Translations under genes and position numbers: made by a program
Source of the DNA: Actinomycetes bacterium
GTDB lineage: Bacteria > Actinomycetota > Actinomycetes > Actinomycetales > Microbacteriaceae
Reading direction: 5' to 3'
Assembly (NCBI GenBank): GCA_023428065.1
Contig: JAEYZI010000059.1
Location: 1 to 25,313 of the forward strand
DNA length: 25,313 nucleotides
In this document: one piece after another, positions 14,349 to 21,721 of the stretch
Layout: the number at the start of each line of letters is the position of its first letter
Numbering within the stretch: position 1 is the first letter of the stretch
Notes under the pieces: model-generated
What the model saw: only the letters and a program-made list of their open reading frames with translations
Told to the model about the DNA's origin: nothing
Database searches by the model: none

Positions 14349-15899
14349 ATGCCCGGCCAGTTGCTGCCCCGGACGCTCGCCGACGAGCTCACGACCGATC
14401 TCGCCGGCCGCGCCGCATCACCCGTCTCCGTCATCGCGCCCTTCACCGGCGAGGAGCTCTACACGCTTCCCCACGCGTCGGTGGAGGAGGTGCAGGATGC
14501 CGCGCGCCGCGCCCGCGAGGCGCAGCGCGCCTGGTGGGCGGCGGGCGACGCGCACCGCCGCGCCCTGCTGCTGAAGGGCCACGACCTCTTCCTCGAACGC
14601 CGCGAGCTGCTGCTCGACGCCGTGCAGTCCGAGACCGGCAAGACGCGCGGCCAGGCCTTCGAGGAGGTCTTCAACTCCGCCGCGGCTACCCGCTACGCCG
14701 CGCTCAGCGCGCGCCGCGTGCTGCGCACGGAGGCCCGCCGCGCCGGCATCCCGCTCGTCATGCGCACGCGCGTGCGCCGCGCGCCGAAGGGTCTCGTCGG
14801 CGTCATCACGCCGTGGAACTACCCGCTGAGCCTCGCCCTCATGGACATCGCGCCGGCGCTCGCGACCGGCAACGGCATCCTGCAGAAGGCCGACGACCAG
14901 GGCACGCTCTCGGTGCTGCTCGCCCGCCGCGCCTTCGTCGACGCAGGCCTTCCGCCCGAGCTGTGGCAGGTCGTCGCGGGCCCGGGCGCCGAGGTGGGCT
15001 CGGCCGTCGTCGACGCCGCCGACTACGTGTGCTTCACGGGCTCGACCGCGACCGGCCGCACGGTGGCCCAGCGCGCCGCCGGGCGCCTCATCGGCGCCTC
15101 GATGGAGCTCGGCGGCAAGAACCCGCTCATCGTGCTCGACGACGTGAACCCCGAGAAGGCGGCCGCCGACGCCGCCTACGGATGCTTCTCCGCCGCCGGG
15201 CAGCTGTGCGTCTCGATCGAGCGCATCTACGTCGAGAAGGGCGTGGCCGACCGCTTCGTTCCCGCCTTCGCCGAGCGCGTGAAGAACCTCTCCCTCGGCA
15301 CCGACTTCGACTTCACGGCCGACGTCGGCTCGCTCGCCACGAAGGCGCAGCTCGAGCGCGTCACAGCCCACCTCGACGACGCCGTCGCGAAGGGCGCCAC
15401 GGTGCTCGCGGGGGGCACCGCCCGTCCCGACCTCGGACCCTTCGTCGTGGAGCCCACCGTGCTGACCGACGTCACGAGCGAGATGCAGTGCTTCGCGGGC
15501 GAGACGTTCGGACCCGTGGTCGCCGTCACGGTGGTCGAGAACGCGGATGCCGCGGTCGCTGCCGCCAACGACACGGAGTACGGGCTCAACGCATCCGTCA
15601 TGTCGGGATCACGCGCTCGCGCCCGGCGGGTGGCCGCACGACTCAAGGCCGGCTCCGTGAACATCAACGAGGGCTACCGCGCCACCTTCGGCTCGATCGA
15701 CGCCCCCATGGGCGGTGTCAAGCAGTCGGGCCTCGGCCGCCGCAACGGCCTCGACGGCCTCCTGCGCTTCACCGAGGCCACGACCGTCGCCGAGGCGACG
15801 GGTCTCCTTCAGCTCCCCCGCACGGGGCCGGAGTTCGCGCGCCTCGTCGGGGTCATGGTGCTGACGCTGACGTCGCTCAAGGCGATCCGCCGCCGCTGA
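14349..15899 (+). CDS. gabD2: Aldehyde dehydrogenase, succinate-semialdehyde dehydrogenase GabD2-like
   Basis: 516 residues, close in length to mycobacterial GabD2. Seen: ITPWNYP (Asn157), cofactor-binding Lys180 in LQKADDQ (the usual Pro after Lys is Ala), FTGSTATGR near 229-237, catalytic Glu253 in MELGGKNP and catalytic Cys287 in SAAGQLCVS. It oxidises an aldehyde to its acid with NAD(P)+. By family this would be succinate semialdehyde, but opposite a sphingosine-1-phosphate-lyase-like enzyme a longer aldehyde is also possible. A hydrophobic C-terminal stretch (VGVMVLTLTSL) precedes a basic end and might be membrane-associating. The promoter overlaps the palindrome described at 14319. It is convergent with tatB, 25 bases away. 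Confidence 0.88.
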   Translation: MPGQLLPRTLADELTTDLAGRAASPVSVIAPFTGEELYTLPHASVEEVQDAARRAREAQRAWWAAGDAHRRALLLKGHDLFLERRELLLDAVQSETGKTRGQAFEEVFNSAAATRYAALSARRVLRTEARRAGIPLVMRTRVRRAPKGLVGVITPWNYPLSLALMDIAPALATGNGILQKADDQGTLSVLLARRAFVDAGLPPELWQVVAGPGAEVGSAVVDAADYVCFTGSTATGRTVAQRAAGRLIGASMELGGKNPLIVLDDVNPEKAAADAAYGCFSAAGQLCVSIERIYVEKGVADRFVPAFAERVKNLSLGTDFDFTADVGSLATKAQLERVTAHLDDAVAKGATVLAGGTARPDLGPFVVEPTVLTDVTSEMQCFAGETFGPVVAVTVVENADAAVAAANDTEYGLNASVMSGSRARARRVAARLKAGSVNINEGYRATFGSIDAPMGGVKQSGLGRRNGLDGLLRFTEATTVAEATGLLQLPRTGPEFARLVGVMVLTLTSLKAIRRR

Positions 15900-15924
15900 G
15901 GCGGCTGAGGCGGGCGCGGCGCGA

Positions 15925-16305
15925 CTAGGTGGCTTCGCCGTCGTACGGCGGCACGGGCCCCTTGCCGAGGCGGCGCTGGCGCAGTTCGTAGGCCGTCGCG
16001 GTCGAACGCGTGGGCGTCGGCGGCCCCGCCGGCACGGGTGCCGCGGGATCTTCCTCGAGCAGGGCGTCGCGGATGATGCGGCGCGGGTCGTACTTGCGCG
16101 GGTCGAGCTTGGCCCAGTCGACCTCGTCGAACTCCGGGCCCATCTCCTCGCGCATGCGGTCCTTCGCGCCGTTCGCCATGTCGCGCAGCGAGCGTGTGAG
16201 ACGGGCGAGCTGCGCCGCGTAGCCCGGCAGGCGCTCGGGGCCGACGAGGAAGACCGCGATCACCAAGATGATCAGGATCTTGTCGAAGGTCAACCCGAAG
16301 GACAC
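15925..16305 (-). CDS. tatB: Sec-independent (twin-arginine) translocase subunit TatB
   Basis: 126 residues. A short N-terminal TM helix (about 8-21, KILIILVIAVFLVG) runs into the hallmark GPERLP at 22-27, followed by an amphipathic helix (YAAQLARLTRSLRDMANGAK). An acidic, Pro-rich C-terminal tail follows. This is the TatB/TatA layout; the GPERLP sequence and tail length favour TatB, which receives Tat signal peptides with TatC. tatA and tatC are not in the window. The GTG start at 16305 is six bases after TATCCT. It is divergent from the O-methyltransferase gene. In mycobacteria the sigE-rseA-htrA genes lie between these two; here they are absent. Confidence 0.9.
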   Translation of the reverse strand: MSFGLTFDKILIILVIAVFLVGPERLPGYAAQLARLTRSLRDMANGAKDRMREEMGPEFDEVDWAKLDPRKYDPRRIIRDALLEEDPAAPVPAGPPTPTRSTATAYELRQRRLGKGPVPPYDGEAT

Positions 16306-16311
16306 CCGCCC

Positions 16312-16317
16312 AGGATA
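16312..16317 (-). promoter_or_regulatory. -10 box of tatB (leaderless)
   Basis: TATCCT on the minus strand, six bases before the GTG at 16305. Confidence 0.6.
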
Positions 16318-16341
16318 ACGGGCGCCACCTGAGGACGGGCC

Positions 16342-16359
16342 TACGCTGGAGGCTGGAGG
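16342..16359 (+). promoter_or_regulatory. -10 box and Shine-Dalgarno of O-methyltransferase gene
   Basis: TACGCT at 16342-16347 is followed by a short leader carrying GGAGG twice (about 16348-16352 and 16355-16359), the second four bases before the GTG at 16364. This is a normal short-leader start, unlike most neighbours. Confidence 0.55.
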
Positions 16360-16363
16360 CGAC

Positions 16364-16996
16364 GTGAGCGACAAGGACCTGAGCTGGAAGTTCGCGGAGG
16401 AGTTCCCCGTTGAACCCCCCGCGACGCTCGCGGCACGGCAGCACTCCCTCGAGCTCGGCATCGACCCCGTCTCCCCCGCGGTCGGCGCGCAGCTCGCCGT
16501 GCTCGCGGCCGCGATCGACGCCCGCAGCATCCTCGAGATCGGCACGGGCGCGGGCGTGAGCGGCCTGTGGCTCCTGCAGGGCGCGCCCGGCGCGACCCTC
16601 ACGACGATCGACGTCGAGATCGACCACCAGAACCGCGCCCGGCAGGCGTATGCCGACGCCGGCATCCCCGCGTCGCGCGCGCGCCTCATCGCGGGCCGCG
16701 CGACCGAGGTGCTGCCGCGCATGAACGACGGCGCCTACGACCTCGTCCTCGTCGACGCGGACCCGGGCTCGGTGCTCGACTACGTGGAGCACGGACTGCG
16801 GATCGCACGCGCGGGCGGGGTGGTCGCCGTCGCGCACGCCCTGTGGCGGGGTCGCGTCGCCGACCCGGCACAGCGCGACGCGACCGTCGCCGACTTCCGC
16901 GCGCTCCTCACGACGATCGCGGAGTCCGCCGCCGTCACGGCCGCGCTCAGCACGGCCGGAGACGGCCTCCTGCAGATCGTCAAGACCGCCGACTGA
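16364..16996 (+). CDS. Class I SAM-dependent O-methyltransferase (Rv1220c type)
   Basis: 210 residues of the O-methyltransferase 3 family. Seen: the SAM motif ILEIGTGAGVSGLWL near 66-80, the acidic residue after beta 2 in TTIDVEIDHQ and the post-core motif LVLVDADP near 126-133. Relatives methylate catechol-type hydroxyls with a divalent metal, though the substrate of Rv1220c-like proteins is not known. The conserved placement beside the tatB/sigE region in actinobacteria suggests a housekeeping or stress role. The GTG at 16364 has GGAGG four bases upstream. It is convergent with the DUF3117 gene across a strong hairpin. Confidence 0.9.
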   Translation: MSDKDLSWKFAEEFPVEPPATLAARQHSLELGIDPVSPAVGAQLAVLAAAIDARSILEIGTGAGVSGLWLLQGAPGATLTTIDVEIDHQNRARQAYADAGIPASRARLIAGRATEVLPRMNDGAYDLVLVDADPGSVLDYVEHGLRIARAGGVVAVAHALWRGRVADPAQRDATVADFRALLTTIAESAAVTAALSTAGDGLLQIVKTAD

Positions 16997-17054
16997 CGCG
17001 GAAACGCGACCGCCCCGCCCGATCCGGGGATCAGGCGGGGCGGCGACGCGTCAG
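16993..17054. terminator. Bidirectional hairpin terminator between O-methyltransferase and DUF3117 genes
   Basis: CCGCCCCGCC (17010-17019) and GGCGGGGCGG (17034-17043) are perfect 10-bp arms; inside them GATCC pairs with GGATC. An outer pair, CTGACGCG (16993-17000) and CGCGTCAG (17047-17054), extends the structure; its left arm overlaps the methyltransferase stop codon. There is no T-run on either side, which is common in high-GC genomes. Placement between two 3' ends supports termination. Confidence 0.8.
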
Positions 17055-17059
17055 GATGG

Positions 17060-17230
17060 TCAACCCGCGATGACGCTCGCGAGTGCGTCGTGCAGCTCCT
17101 TGGCCTCGTCGTCGTTGACAGAGACCACGAGGCGGCCCCCGCCCTCGAGCGGAACGCGCACGATGATGAGGCGACCCTCCTTCACAGCCTCCATCGGGCC
17201 GTCACCGGTCCTCGGCTTCATGGCTGCCAT
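17060..17230 (-). CDS. DUF3117 small conserved protein (Rv1211 type)
   Basis: A 56-residue protein beginning MAAMKPRTGDGPMEAVKEGR, the highly conserved DUF3117 N-terminus, with a short beta-rich middle (LIIVRVPLEGGGRLVVSV) and helical end (DDEAKELHDALASVI). Function unknown; it is nearly universal in actinobacteria. It has a genuine leader: a GATAAT -10 with TTAGCC 18 bases upstream, and an AAAGGGG ribosome-binding site before the ATG, so it is probably well expressed independently of the genes upstream. An internal ATG at residue 4 is less likely given Shine-Dalgarno spacing. Confidence 0.92.
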   Translation of the reverse strand: MAAMKPRTGDGPMEAVKEGRLIIVRVPLEGGGRLVVSVNDDEAKELHDALASVIAG

Positions 17231-17262
17231 GAGATGTCCCCTTTCGACGGTTACTCATCCCC

Positions 17263-17292
17263 ATTATCCCGTATGCCGGGGACACGGGCTAA
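17263..17292 (-). promoter_or_regulatory. Promoter of DUF3117 gene
   Basis: On the minus strand: -35 TTAGCC (17287-17292), an 18-base spacer and -10 GATAAT (17263-17268). The leader of about 25-30 bases contains AAAGGGG near 17238-17244. It is the most canonical promoter plus ribosome-binding site in the window. Confidence 0.65.
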
Positions 17293-17311
17293 TCCGGGCA
17301 TACCTGTCGGC

Positions 17312-18547
17312 CTACGGCGGCGACCAGTCGCCCGGCATCCGCACCCAGCAGAAGTACACCCACCACAGCTGCCCGAGCAGGCCGAGCGCGACGAGCGCCA
17401 CGCGCAGCATGCGGGATCGCGGCACCGCGAACGCGCCGAGGGCGGGCGAGAGCGGCAGCAGCAGGCGCCACGTGCTCGACTGCGGGAAGAAGACCGCCAT
17501 GAGGTACACGAGGTAGCTCGCGAGCCACAGCCGCAGCTCGCCGAGCCGACGAACCCACGGCGTCACGAGGAAGACCGCGAACGCCACGACCGTGACGGCG
17601 ACCGCGACGACCGCGAGCGGCGAGACCAGCGCATCCGGGATCCCCGCGAAGGCCAGCCAGAAGTCGATCCCCCGCACCCACGCCTCGAACGGCACGAGCT
17701 CGCCGTGGCCGAGATACCCGGCGCGCCAGGCGAGCTCCGTGTCGAGGTAGGCGCCCGGGGAGCCCGTGACGGCCCACGCGATCGCGGGCCACGCGAGCCC
17801 CGCCGCGAGACTCGTGAGCCCCGCCACGACGACGCCCCAGAACTCCCGCGCGGGACGCGGATGCGCGCCCCCGTCGCGCCGCCACCGCCACACTCGAAGG
17901 CCGAAGTACAGCAGCAGGAAGAGGGCGAACGCGAGGCCCGAGGGTCGCGTGAGCGACATCACGACGACGACCGGCACGAGCACGAAGAAGCGCCGCCGCT
18001 GCACGAGGAGGAGGGCGAGGAACAGCAGGGCGAGGCCCGCCGACTCCGCATACGCCACCTGGAACAGGGGCGAGACGGGCGTGGTGCCGAGCAGCAGCAC
18101 CCCGAAGAGCGCTGAGCCGGCGGGCAGGCCGACGCCCCGCAGCATCCGCTCGAAGAGCAGGGAGGCGCACGCGCCGGCCACGAGCGACAGGAGCACGGCG
18201 GCGACCGGGAAGGGCGCGCCGAGCCGCACGGCGACGCCCAGCAGGAGCGGGTAGGCGGGCATGAACGCCCACGCGTTCTGTGCGACATGCCCCGCGTCGT
18301 CGAGCGGCAGCTCGGCGGGGTACCCCGAGACCGCGATGAGCCAGTACCACTGGCCGTCCCAGTTGCTCGCGAAGCTCGCGTAATCGGGCACCGGGCCGCC
18401 CGTCGCACGCGCCTGCTCGACCGCGAAGACGAGCATGATGACGGTCGTCACGACGCGCGTCGCCGCGAAGACGACGAGCACGTGCGCCCACCACGGCAGC
18501 AGCCGCCAGCGCACCCGCACGGGCGTGATCAGCCCGCGGTGAGCCAT
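17312..18547 (-). CDS. Multi-pass mannosyltransferase-like membrane protein (PIG-V related)
   Basis: 411 residues with about ten or more hydrophobic helices. After the first helix a periplasmic loop carries NWDGQWYWLIAVSGYP (62-77), matching the WDG-W-Y-IA-GYP pattern of PIG-V/GPI-mannosyltransferase 2-like proteins; FMPAYPLLL and QVAYAES follow as in that family. Such GT-C enzymes transfer mannose from a polyprenyl carrier on the outer face of the membrane, and the acceptor here is unknown. The ATG overlaps the end of dapE by 19 bases, so it is probably co-transcribed with dapE, although functions look unrelated. Confidence 0.8.
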   Translation of the reverse strand: MAHRGLITPVRVRWRLLPWWAHVLVVFAATRVVTTVIMLVFAVEQARATGGPVPDYASFASNWDGQWYWLIAVSGYPAELPLDDAGHVAQNAWAFMPAYPLLLGVAVRLGAPFPVAAVLLSLVAGACASLLFERMLRGVGLPAGSALFGVLLLGTTPVSPLFQVAYAESAGLALLFLALLLVQRRRFFVLVPVVVVMSLTRPSGLAFALFLLLYFGLRVWRWRRDGGAHPRPAREFWGVVVAGLTSLAAGLAWPAIAWAVTGSPGAYLDTELAWRAGYLGHGELVPFEAWVRGIDFWLAFAGIPDALVSPLAVVAVAVTVVAFAVFLVTPWVRRLGELRLWLASYLVYLMAVFFPQSSTWRLLLPLSPALGAFAVPRSRMLRVALVALGLLGQLWWVYFCWVRMPGDWSPP

Positions 18548-19599
18548 CTGCGGAGGCCCGCCTCGACCCGCTCGATCTGCTCGACGGGCACGCGCTCGTC
18601 GTCGGCGTGCGCGAGGCTCGGGTCGCCCGGGCCGTAGTTCACGGCGGGGATGCCGAGGGCGCTGAAGCGGGCGACATCCGTCCAGCCGTACTTGGGACGG
18701 GCCTCGCCGCCCACGGCCGCCACGAACTGCCGCGCGAGGGGCGCGTCGAGCCCCGGGCGGGCACCCTCGGCGAGGTCGGCGACCGTGATCTCGACGGGGA
18801 GGCCCTCGAAGAGCTGCTCGAGGTGCGCGAGCGCCTCCACCCCGCTGCGGCTCGGCGCGAAGCGGTAGTTCACGTGGACGGTGCACTCGTCGGGGATGAC
18901 GTTGCCCGCGACGCCGCCCGAGATGCGCACGGCCGAGAGGCTCTCGCGGTACACGAGCCCGTCGACCTCCACCTCGGCCGGCTCGTAGGCCGCGAGGCGC
19001 TCGAGCACGGGCGCCATCGCGTGGATGGCGTTCTCGCCCATCCAGGCGCGCGCCGAGTGGGCCCGGCGGCCGCGCGTCGTCACGTCGACGCGGATGGTGC
19101 CGTTGCATCCGCCCTCGATCTCGCCGTTCGACGGCTCGCCGAGGATCGCGAAGTCGGCCTCGAGCAGCTCGGGACGCTCGCGTGCGATGCGGCCGAGACC
19201 GTTGAGGGAAGAGTCGACCTCCTCGTTGTCGTACCAGACCCAGGTCAGGTCGACCGCGGGAGCGGTGAGCTCCGCCGCGAGCGCGAGCATGACGGCGCAG
19301 CCGCCCTTCATGTCGACCGTGCCGCGGCCCCACAGGATGTCGCCCTCGAGCCGCGCGGGCAGGTTGCCGTTGACGGGGACGGTGTCGATGTGGCCCGCGA
19401 TGACGACCCGCTGGGGGCGGCCGAGCGTCGTGCGGGCGACGACGGCGTCACCGTCGCGCGTGACCTCCAGGTGCGGCTGGGCGCGCAGGACGGCCTCGAT
19501 CGCATCGGCGAGGGCGGCCTCCTCACCCGACACCGAGAAGACGTCGACGAGCTGCCTCGTGAGCTCGGGGGTGCTGGTGGCGAGGTCGAGGGCGGGCAC
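18529..19599 (-). CDS. dapE: Succinyl-diaminopimelate desuccinylase (M20 family)
   Basis: 356 residues. M20 metallopeptidase motifs in order: GHIDTVPVNGN (first His ligand and catalytic Asp, about 70-80), GTVDMKGGCA (bridging Asp), DNEEVDSSLNGLG (Glu base and ligand), ILGEPSNGEIEGGCNG and the C-terminal His ligand in SLAHADDERV. It cleaves N-succinyl-LL-diaminopimelate to LL-diaminopimelate and succinate in the lysine and peptidoglycan pathway. The GTG at 19599 lies six bases after TAGGGT. It is divergent from dapD with only 33 bases between start codons, so the two promoters overlap. The membrane mannosyltransferase-like gene follows with an overlap. Confidence 0.94.
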   Translation of the reverse strand: MPALDLATSTPELTRQLVDVFSVSGEEAALADAIEAVLRAQPHLEVTRDGDAVVARTTLGRPQRVVIAGHIDTVPVNGNLPARLEGDILWGRGTVDMKGGCAVMLALAAELTAPAVDLTWVWYDNEEVDSSLNGLGRIARERPELLEADFAILGEPSNGEIEGGCNGTIRVDVTTRGRRAHSARAWMGENAIHAMAPVLERLAAYEPAEVEVDGLVYRESLSAVRISGGVAGNVIPDECTVHVNYRFAPSRSGVEALAHLEQLFEGLPVEITVADLAEGARPGLDAPLARQFVAAVGGEARPKYGWTDVARFSALGIPAVNYGPGDPSLAHADDERVPVEQIERVEAGLRRWLTAG

Positions 19600-19605
19600 G
19601 GGACA

Positions 19606-19611
19606 ACCCTA
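19606..19611 (-). promoter_or_regulatory. -10 box of dapE (leaderless)
   Basis: TAGGGT on the minus strand, six bases before the GTG at 19599. Its -35 region falls at the dapD start codon. Confidence 0.65.
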
Positions 19612-19620
19612 CCCAGCCGA

Positions 19621-19626
19621 TAACCT
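19621..19626 (+). promoter_or_regulatory. -10 box of dapD (leaderless)
   Basis: TAACCT, then GGCTCC, then the ATG at 19633. Its -35 region falls at the dapE start codon. Confidence 0.65.
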
Positions 19627-19632
19627 GGCTCC

Positions 19633-20556
19633 ATGACGACCGCTTGGGGCCACGGACTCGCCACGATCGCCGCCGACGGGACGGTGCTCGACACCTGGTT
19701 CCCCTCGCCCGCACTCGGCTCGGCCCCCGCGGATGCCGCGGCACCCGCCGAGGTCGCCGAGGGCGTCGGCGCCGACGATGTGCGCCGGGTGACGACGGAG
19801 GCCGTGCTCGTCGAGCTCGACACGGATGCCGCACCCGCCTCGACCCCCGACGCCTACCTGCGCCTCCACCTGCTCTCGCACCTGCTCGTGCGGCCGAACG
19901 AGGTCAACCTCGACGGGATCTTCGCCCACCTGCCGATCGTCGCGTGGACGACCGCGGGACCGGCGCATCCGTCCGTGCTGCGAGAGGGCCGCATCCGCCT
20001 GCAGCGCGCCGGGGTGTCGGTGACGGGCGTCGACAAGTTCCCGCGCCTGCTCGACTACGTCGTGCCGGACCGCGTGCGCATCGCCGACGCGGCGCGCGTG
20101 CGGCTCGGGGCGCACCTCGCGCCCGGCACGACCGTCATGCACGAGGGGTTCGTGAACTTCAACGCCGGCACGCTCGGCGCCTCGATGGTCGAGGGCCGCA
20201 TCTCGCAGGGCGTCGTCGTGGGAGACGGCTCGGATGTCGGAGGCGGCGCGTCGATCATGGGCACGCTCTCGGGCGGCGGCACCGAACGCGTCGCGATCGG
20301 CGAGCGCGCCCTGCTCGGGGCGAACTCCGGCATCGGCATCTCGATCGGCGACGACTCGGTCGTCGAGGCGGGGCTCTATGTCACGGCGGGCACGAAGGTC
20401 GCCCACCTGCTGCCCGCGGGGCCGCGCACCGTGAAGGCCGTCGAGCTCTCGGGGGTGCCGGGGCTCCTGTTCCGTCGCAACTCGGTCACGGGCGCGGTCG
20501 AGGCGCTTCCCCGAGCGGGCCACGGCGTCGAACTCAACGCCCAACTCCACGCCTGA
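19633..20556 (+). CDS. dapD: 2,3,4,5-tetrahydropyridine-2,6-dicarboxylate N-succinyltransferase, actinobacterial type
   Basis: 307 residues. The N-terminal domain is followed by a left-handed beta-helix with hexapeptide-type repeats (about 150-270: VNFNAGTLGASMVEGRISQG, then VVGDGSDVGGGAS and GERALLGANSGIGISIGDD). The NAGT, MVEGRIS and GGG motifs fit the mycobacterial DapD class (Rv1201c, 317 residues). It transfers succinyl from succinyl-CoA to tetrahydrodipicolinate; DapC and DapE, both in this window, catalyse the next two steps. The leaderless promoter overlaps that of dapE. The 3' end is followed by an extreme C-rich tract and a palindromic element. Confidence 0.94.
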   Translation: MTTAWGHGLATIAADGTVLDTWFPSPALGSAPADAAAPAEVAEGVGADDVRRVTTEAVLVELDTDAAPASTPDAYLRLHLLSHLLVRPNEVNLDGIFAHLPIVAWTTAGPAHPSVLREGRIRLQRAGVSVTGVDKFPRLLDYVVPDRVRIADAARVRLGAHLAPGTTVMHEGFVNFNAGTLGASMVEGRISQGVVVGDGSDVGGGASIMGTLSGGGTERVAIGERALLGANSGIGISIGDDSVVEAGLYVTAGTKVAHLLPAGPRTVKAVELSGVPGLLFRRNSVTGAVEALPRAGHGVELNAQLHA

Positions 20557-20560
20557 TCCG

Positions 20561-20615
20561 CCCCGCCCCCACCCCACCCACCCCCACACGCCCCACCCAC
20601 CCCACCCCCACCCCC
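20561..20615 (+). terminator. C-rich, G-poor tract after dapD (rut-like; G-quadruplex potential on minus strand)
   Basis: Ten runs of three to five C separated by one to five bases, with almost no G, starting five bases after the dapD stop. The RNA would be a Rho-utilisation-like stretch. The complementary strand has ten G-runs and could fold as a G-quadruplex. Rho-dependent termination of dapD is inferred from composition. Confidence 0.5.
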
Positions 20616-20627
20616 GGTCGCCGCAGG

Positions 20628-20714
20628 GTCGAAAATGCAGGAGTCGCGCGCCGCGTCCCCATACGCGCCTGGGCAGGCTGAGCCGACACGCCCGAGAGTT
20701 CCTGCATTTTCGAC
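20628..20714. repeat. Palindromic element A
   Basis: The left arm GTCGAAAATGCAGGA (20628-20642) is a perfect inverted repeat of 20700-20714. The interior of 57 bases is GC-rich with small hairpins such as GCCTGGGCAGGC. The distance from TGCAGG to CCTGCA inclusive (20636-20706) is 71 bp, identical to element B. Confidence 0.85.
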
Positions 20715-20802
20715 GTCAGGGGTTCCGGTCGTGCACAGCTGCCGGGGACGGATGCGCTCCGCCGGTCCCGCAGACCGCGGCACGCAGGGTCGCGGCACTC
20801 GC

Positions 20803-20808
20803 CACGAT
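20803..20808 (+). promoter_or_regulatory. Weak candidate -10 box of AbiEi-DUF559 gene
   Basis: CACGAT, seven bases before the ATG at 20816. Only the A and final T match the window consensus; no Shine-Dalgarno sequence is visible. Confidence 0.3.
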
Positions 20809-20815
20809 TCTGCGC

Positions 20816-21673
20816 ATGAGTCTGAGCGCGCAGATCCGCGAGCTGGGCGGACTCGCACCCGCCCATGAGCTCCTGCGGCGCGGGTGGAGCTACCGCGCGC
20901 TCGACTATGCGGCGCGCCACGGCTGGGTGCAGCGCATCCGGAACGGCTGGTACGGGCTCAACGAGGTCGAGCCGCTCCTCGCGGCGACGTGGCGCGTCGG
21001 CGGGCTCGCGAGTTGCGTCACGGGCGCGGCAAGCCACGGGATGTGGGCGCCGCCCGACGAACGCGTGCACGTCACGGTGCCGCCCCACCACGCGCGGATG
21101 CGGCGCCCCGACGACCGGCGCATCCGCCTCGCCGACGAGCCCGACGACCGCGTCGTCGTGCACTGGCGGGACGCTGCGTCATCCGACCGTTTTCGCGCGA
21201 CGCCGCTCGAATGCCTCATCGACCTCGCGGCGTGCCATACGTCGGCGTGGGTGCTCGGCGCGCTCGACAGCGCACTCGCGAGGGGGCTCGTGACCCGGGC
21301 CGACCTGCGGGAGCTGCGCGGCCGGCTGCCCGCGGGCCGGGGCGACGTGATCGCGCTCGTCGACCCGCGCTCCGAGTCGTACCCCGAGTCGACCTTGCGA
21401 TGGCATCTCGTCCACGCCGGCATCCCGTTCCGAACGCAGGTACCCATCGACGACATGCGCGTCGACTTCGCGCTCGGTCGGCTCGTCGTGGAGGTCGACG
21501 GCCGGGAGCATCACGGGAGCGTGAGCGGCTTCGAACGCGACCGGGCGCGCGATGCGCGGCTCAGCATCCGGGGTTACCGCGTCGTGCGGTTCAGCTACGC
21601 GCAGGTCGTCTATCGACCGGATGAGGTGCTCGCGTCGATCCGCGCGGCCCTCTCCCGAGGCGACCACCGCTGA
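20816..21673 (+). CDS. AbiEi-like winged-helix plus DUF559 (Vsr-fold endonuclease-like) protein
   Basis: 285 residues. The N-terminus (about 5-50: GLAPAHELLRRGWSYRALDY through VQRIRNGWYGL) matches the AbiEi antitoxin N-terminal winged helix. The middle resembles AbiEi family linker sequence. The C-terminus (about 188-280) is a DUF559 domain of the PD-(D/E)XK superfamily, related to Vsr: Glu191 (YPESTLR), Asp217 (RVDFAL) and Glu226-x-Asp228 (VEVDGREHH) are the likely metal-binding set. No AbiEii toxin gene is adjacent, so an ordinary type IV toxin-antitoxin pair is not supported. Such orphan proteins are frequent in actinobacteria, with unknown function. Flanking palindromic elements A and B suggest mobility or repeat recognition; this is inference. 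Confidence 0.85.
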   Translation: MSLSAQIRELGGLAPAHELLRRGWSYRALDYAARHGWVQRIRNGWYGLNEVEPLLAATWRVGGLASCVTGAASHGMWAPPDERVHVTVPPHHARMRRPDDRRIRLADEPDDRVVVHWRDAASSDRFRATPLECLIDLAACHTSAWVLGALDSALARGLVTRADLRELRGRLPAGRGDVIALVDPRSESYPESTLRWHLVHAGIPFRTQVPIDDMRVDFALGRLVVEVDGREHHGSVSGFERDRARDARLSIRGYRVVRFSYAQVVYRPDEVLASIRAALSRGDHR

Positions 21674-21721
21674 CTCCGTCCGTCAGCCTCGCCACGCTGC
21701 TCTGCGCGGAGCCTCCCGCCA

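Noticed and set aside
20816..21673. Complete AbiE type IV toxin-antitoxin system
   Set aside because: Only the AbiEi-like part is present; both neighbours (dapD, gltA) are housekeeping genes and no AbiEii nucleotidyltransferase is found.
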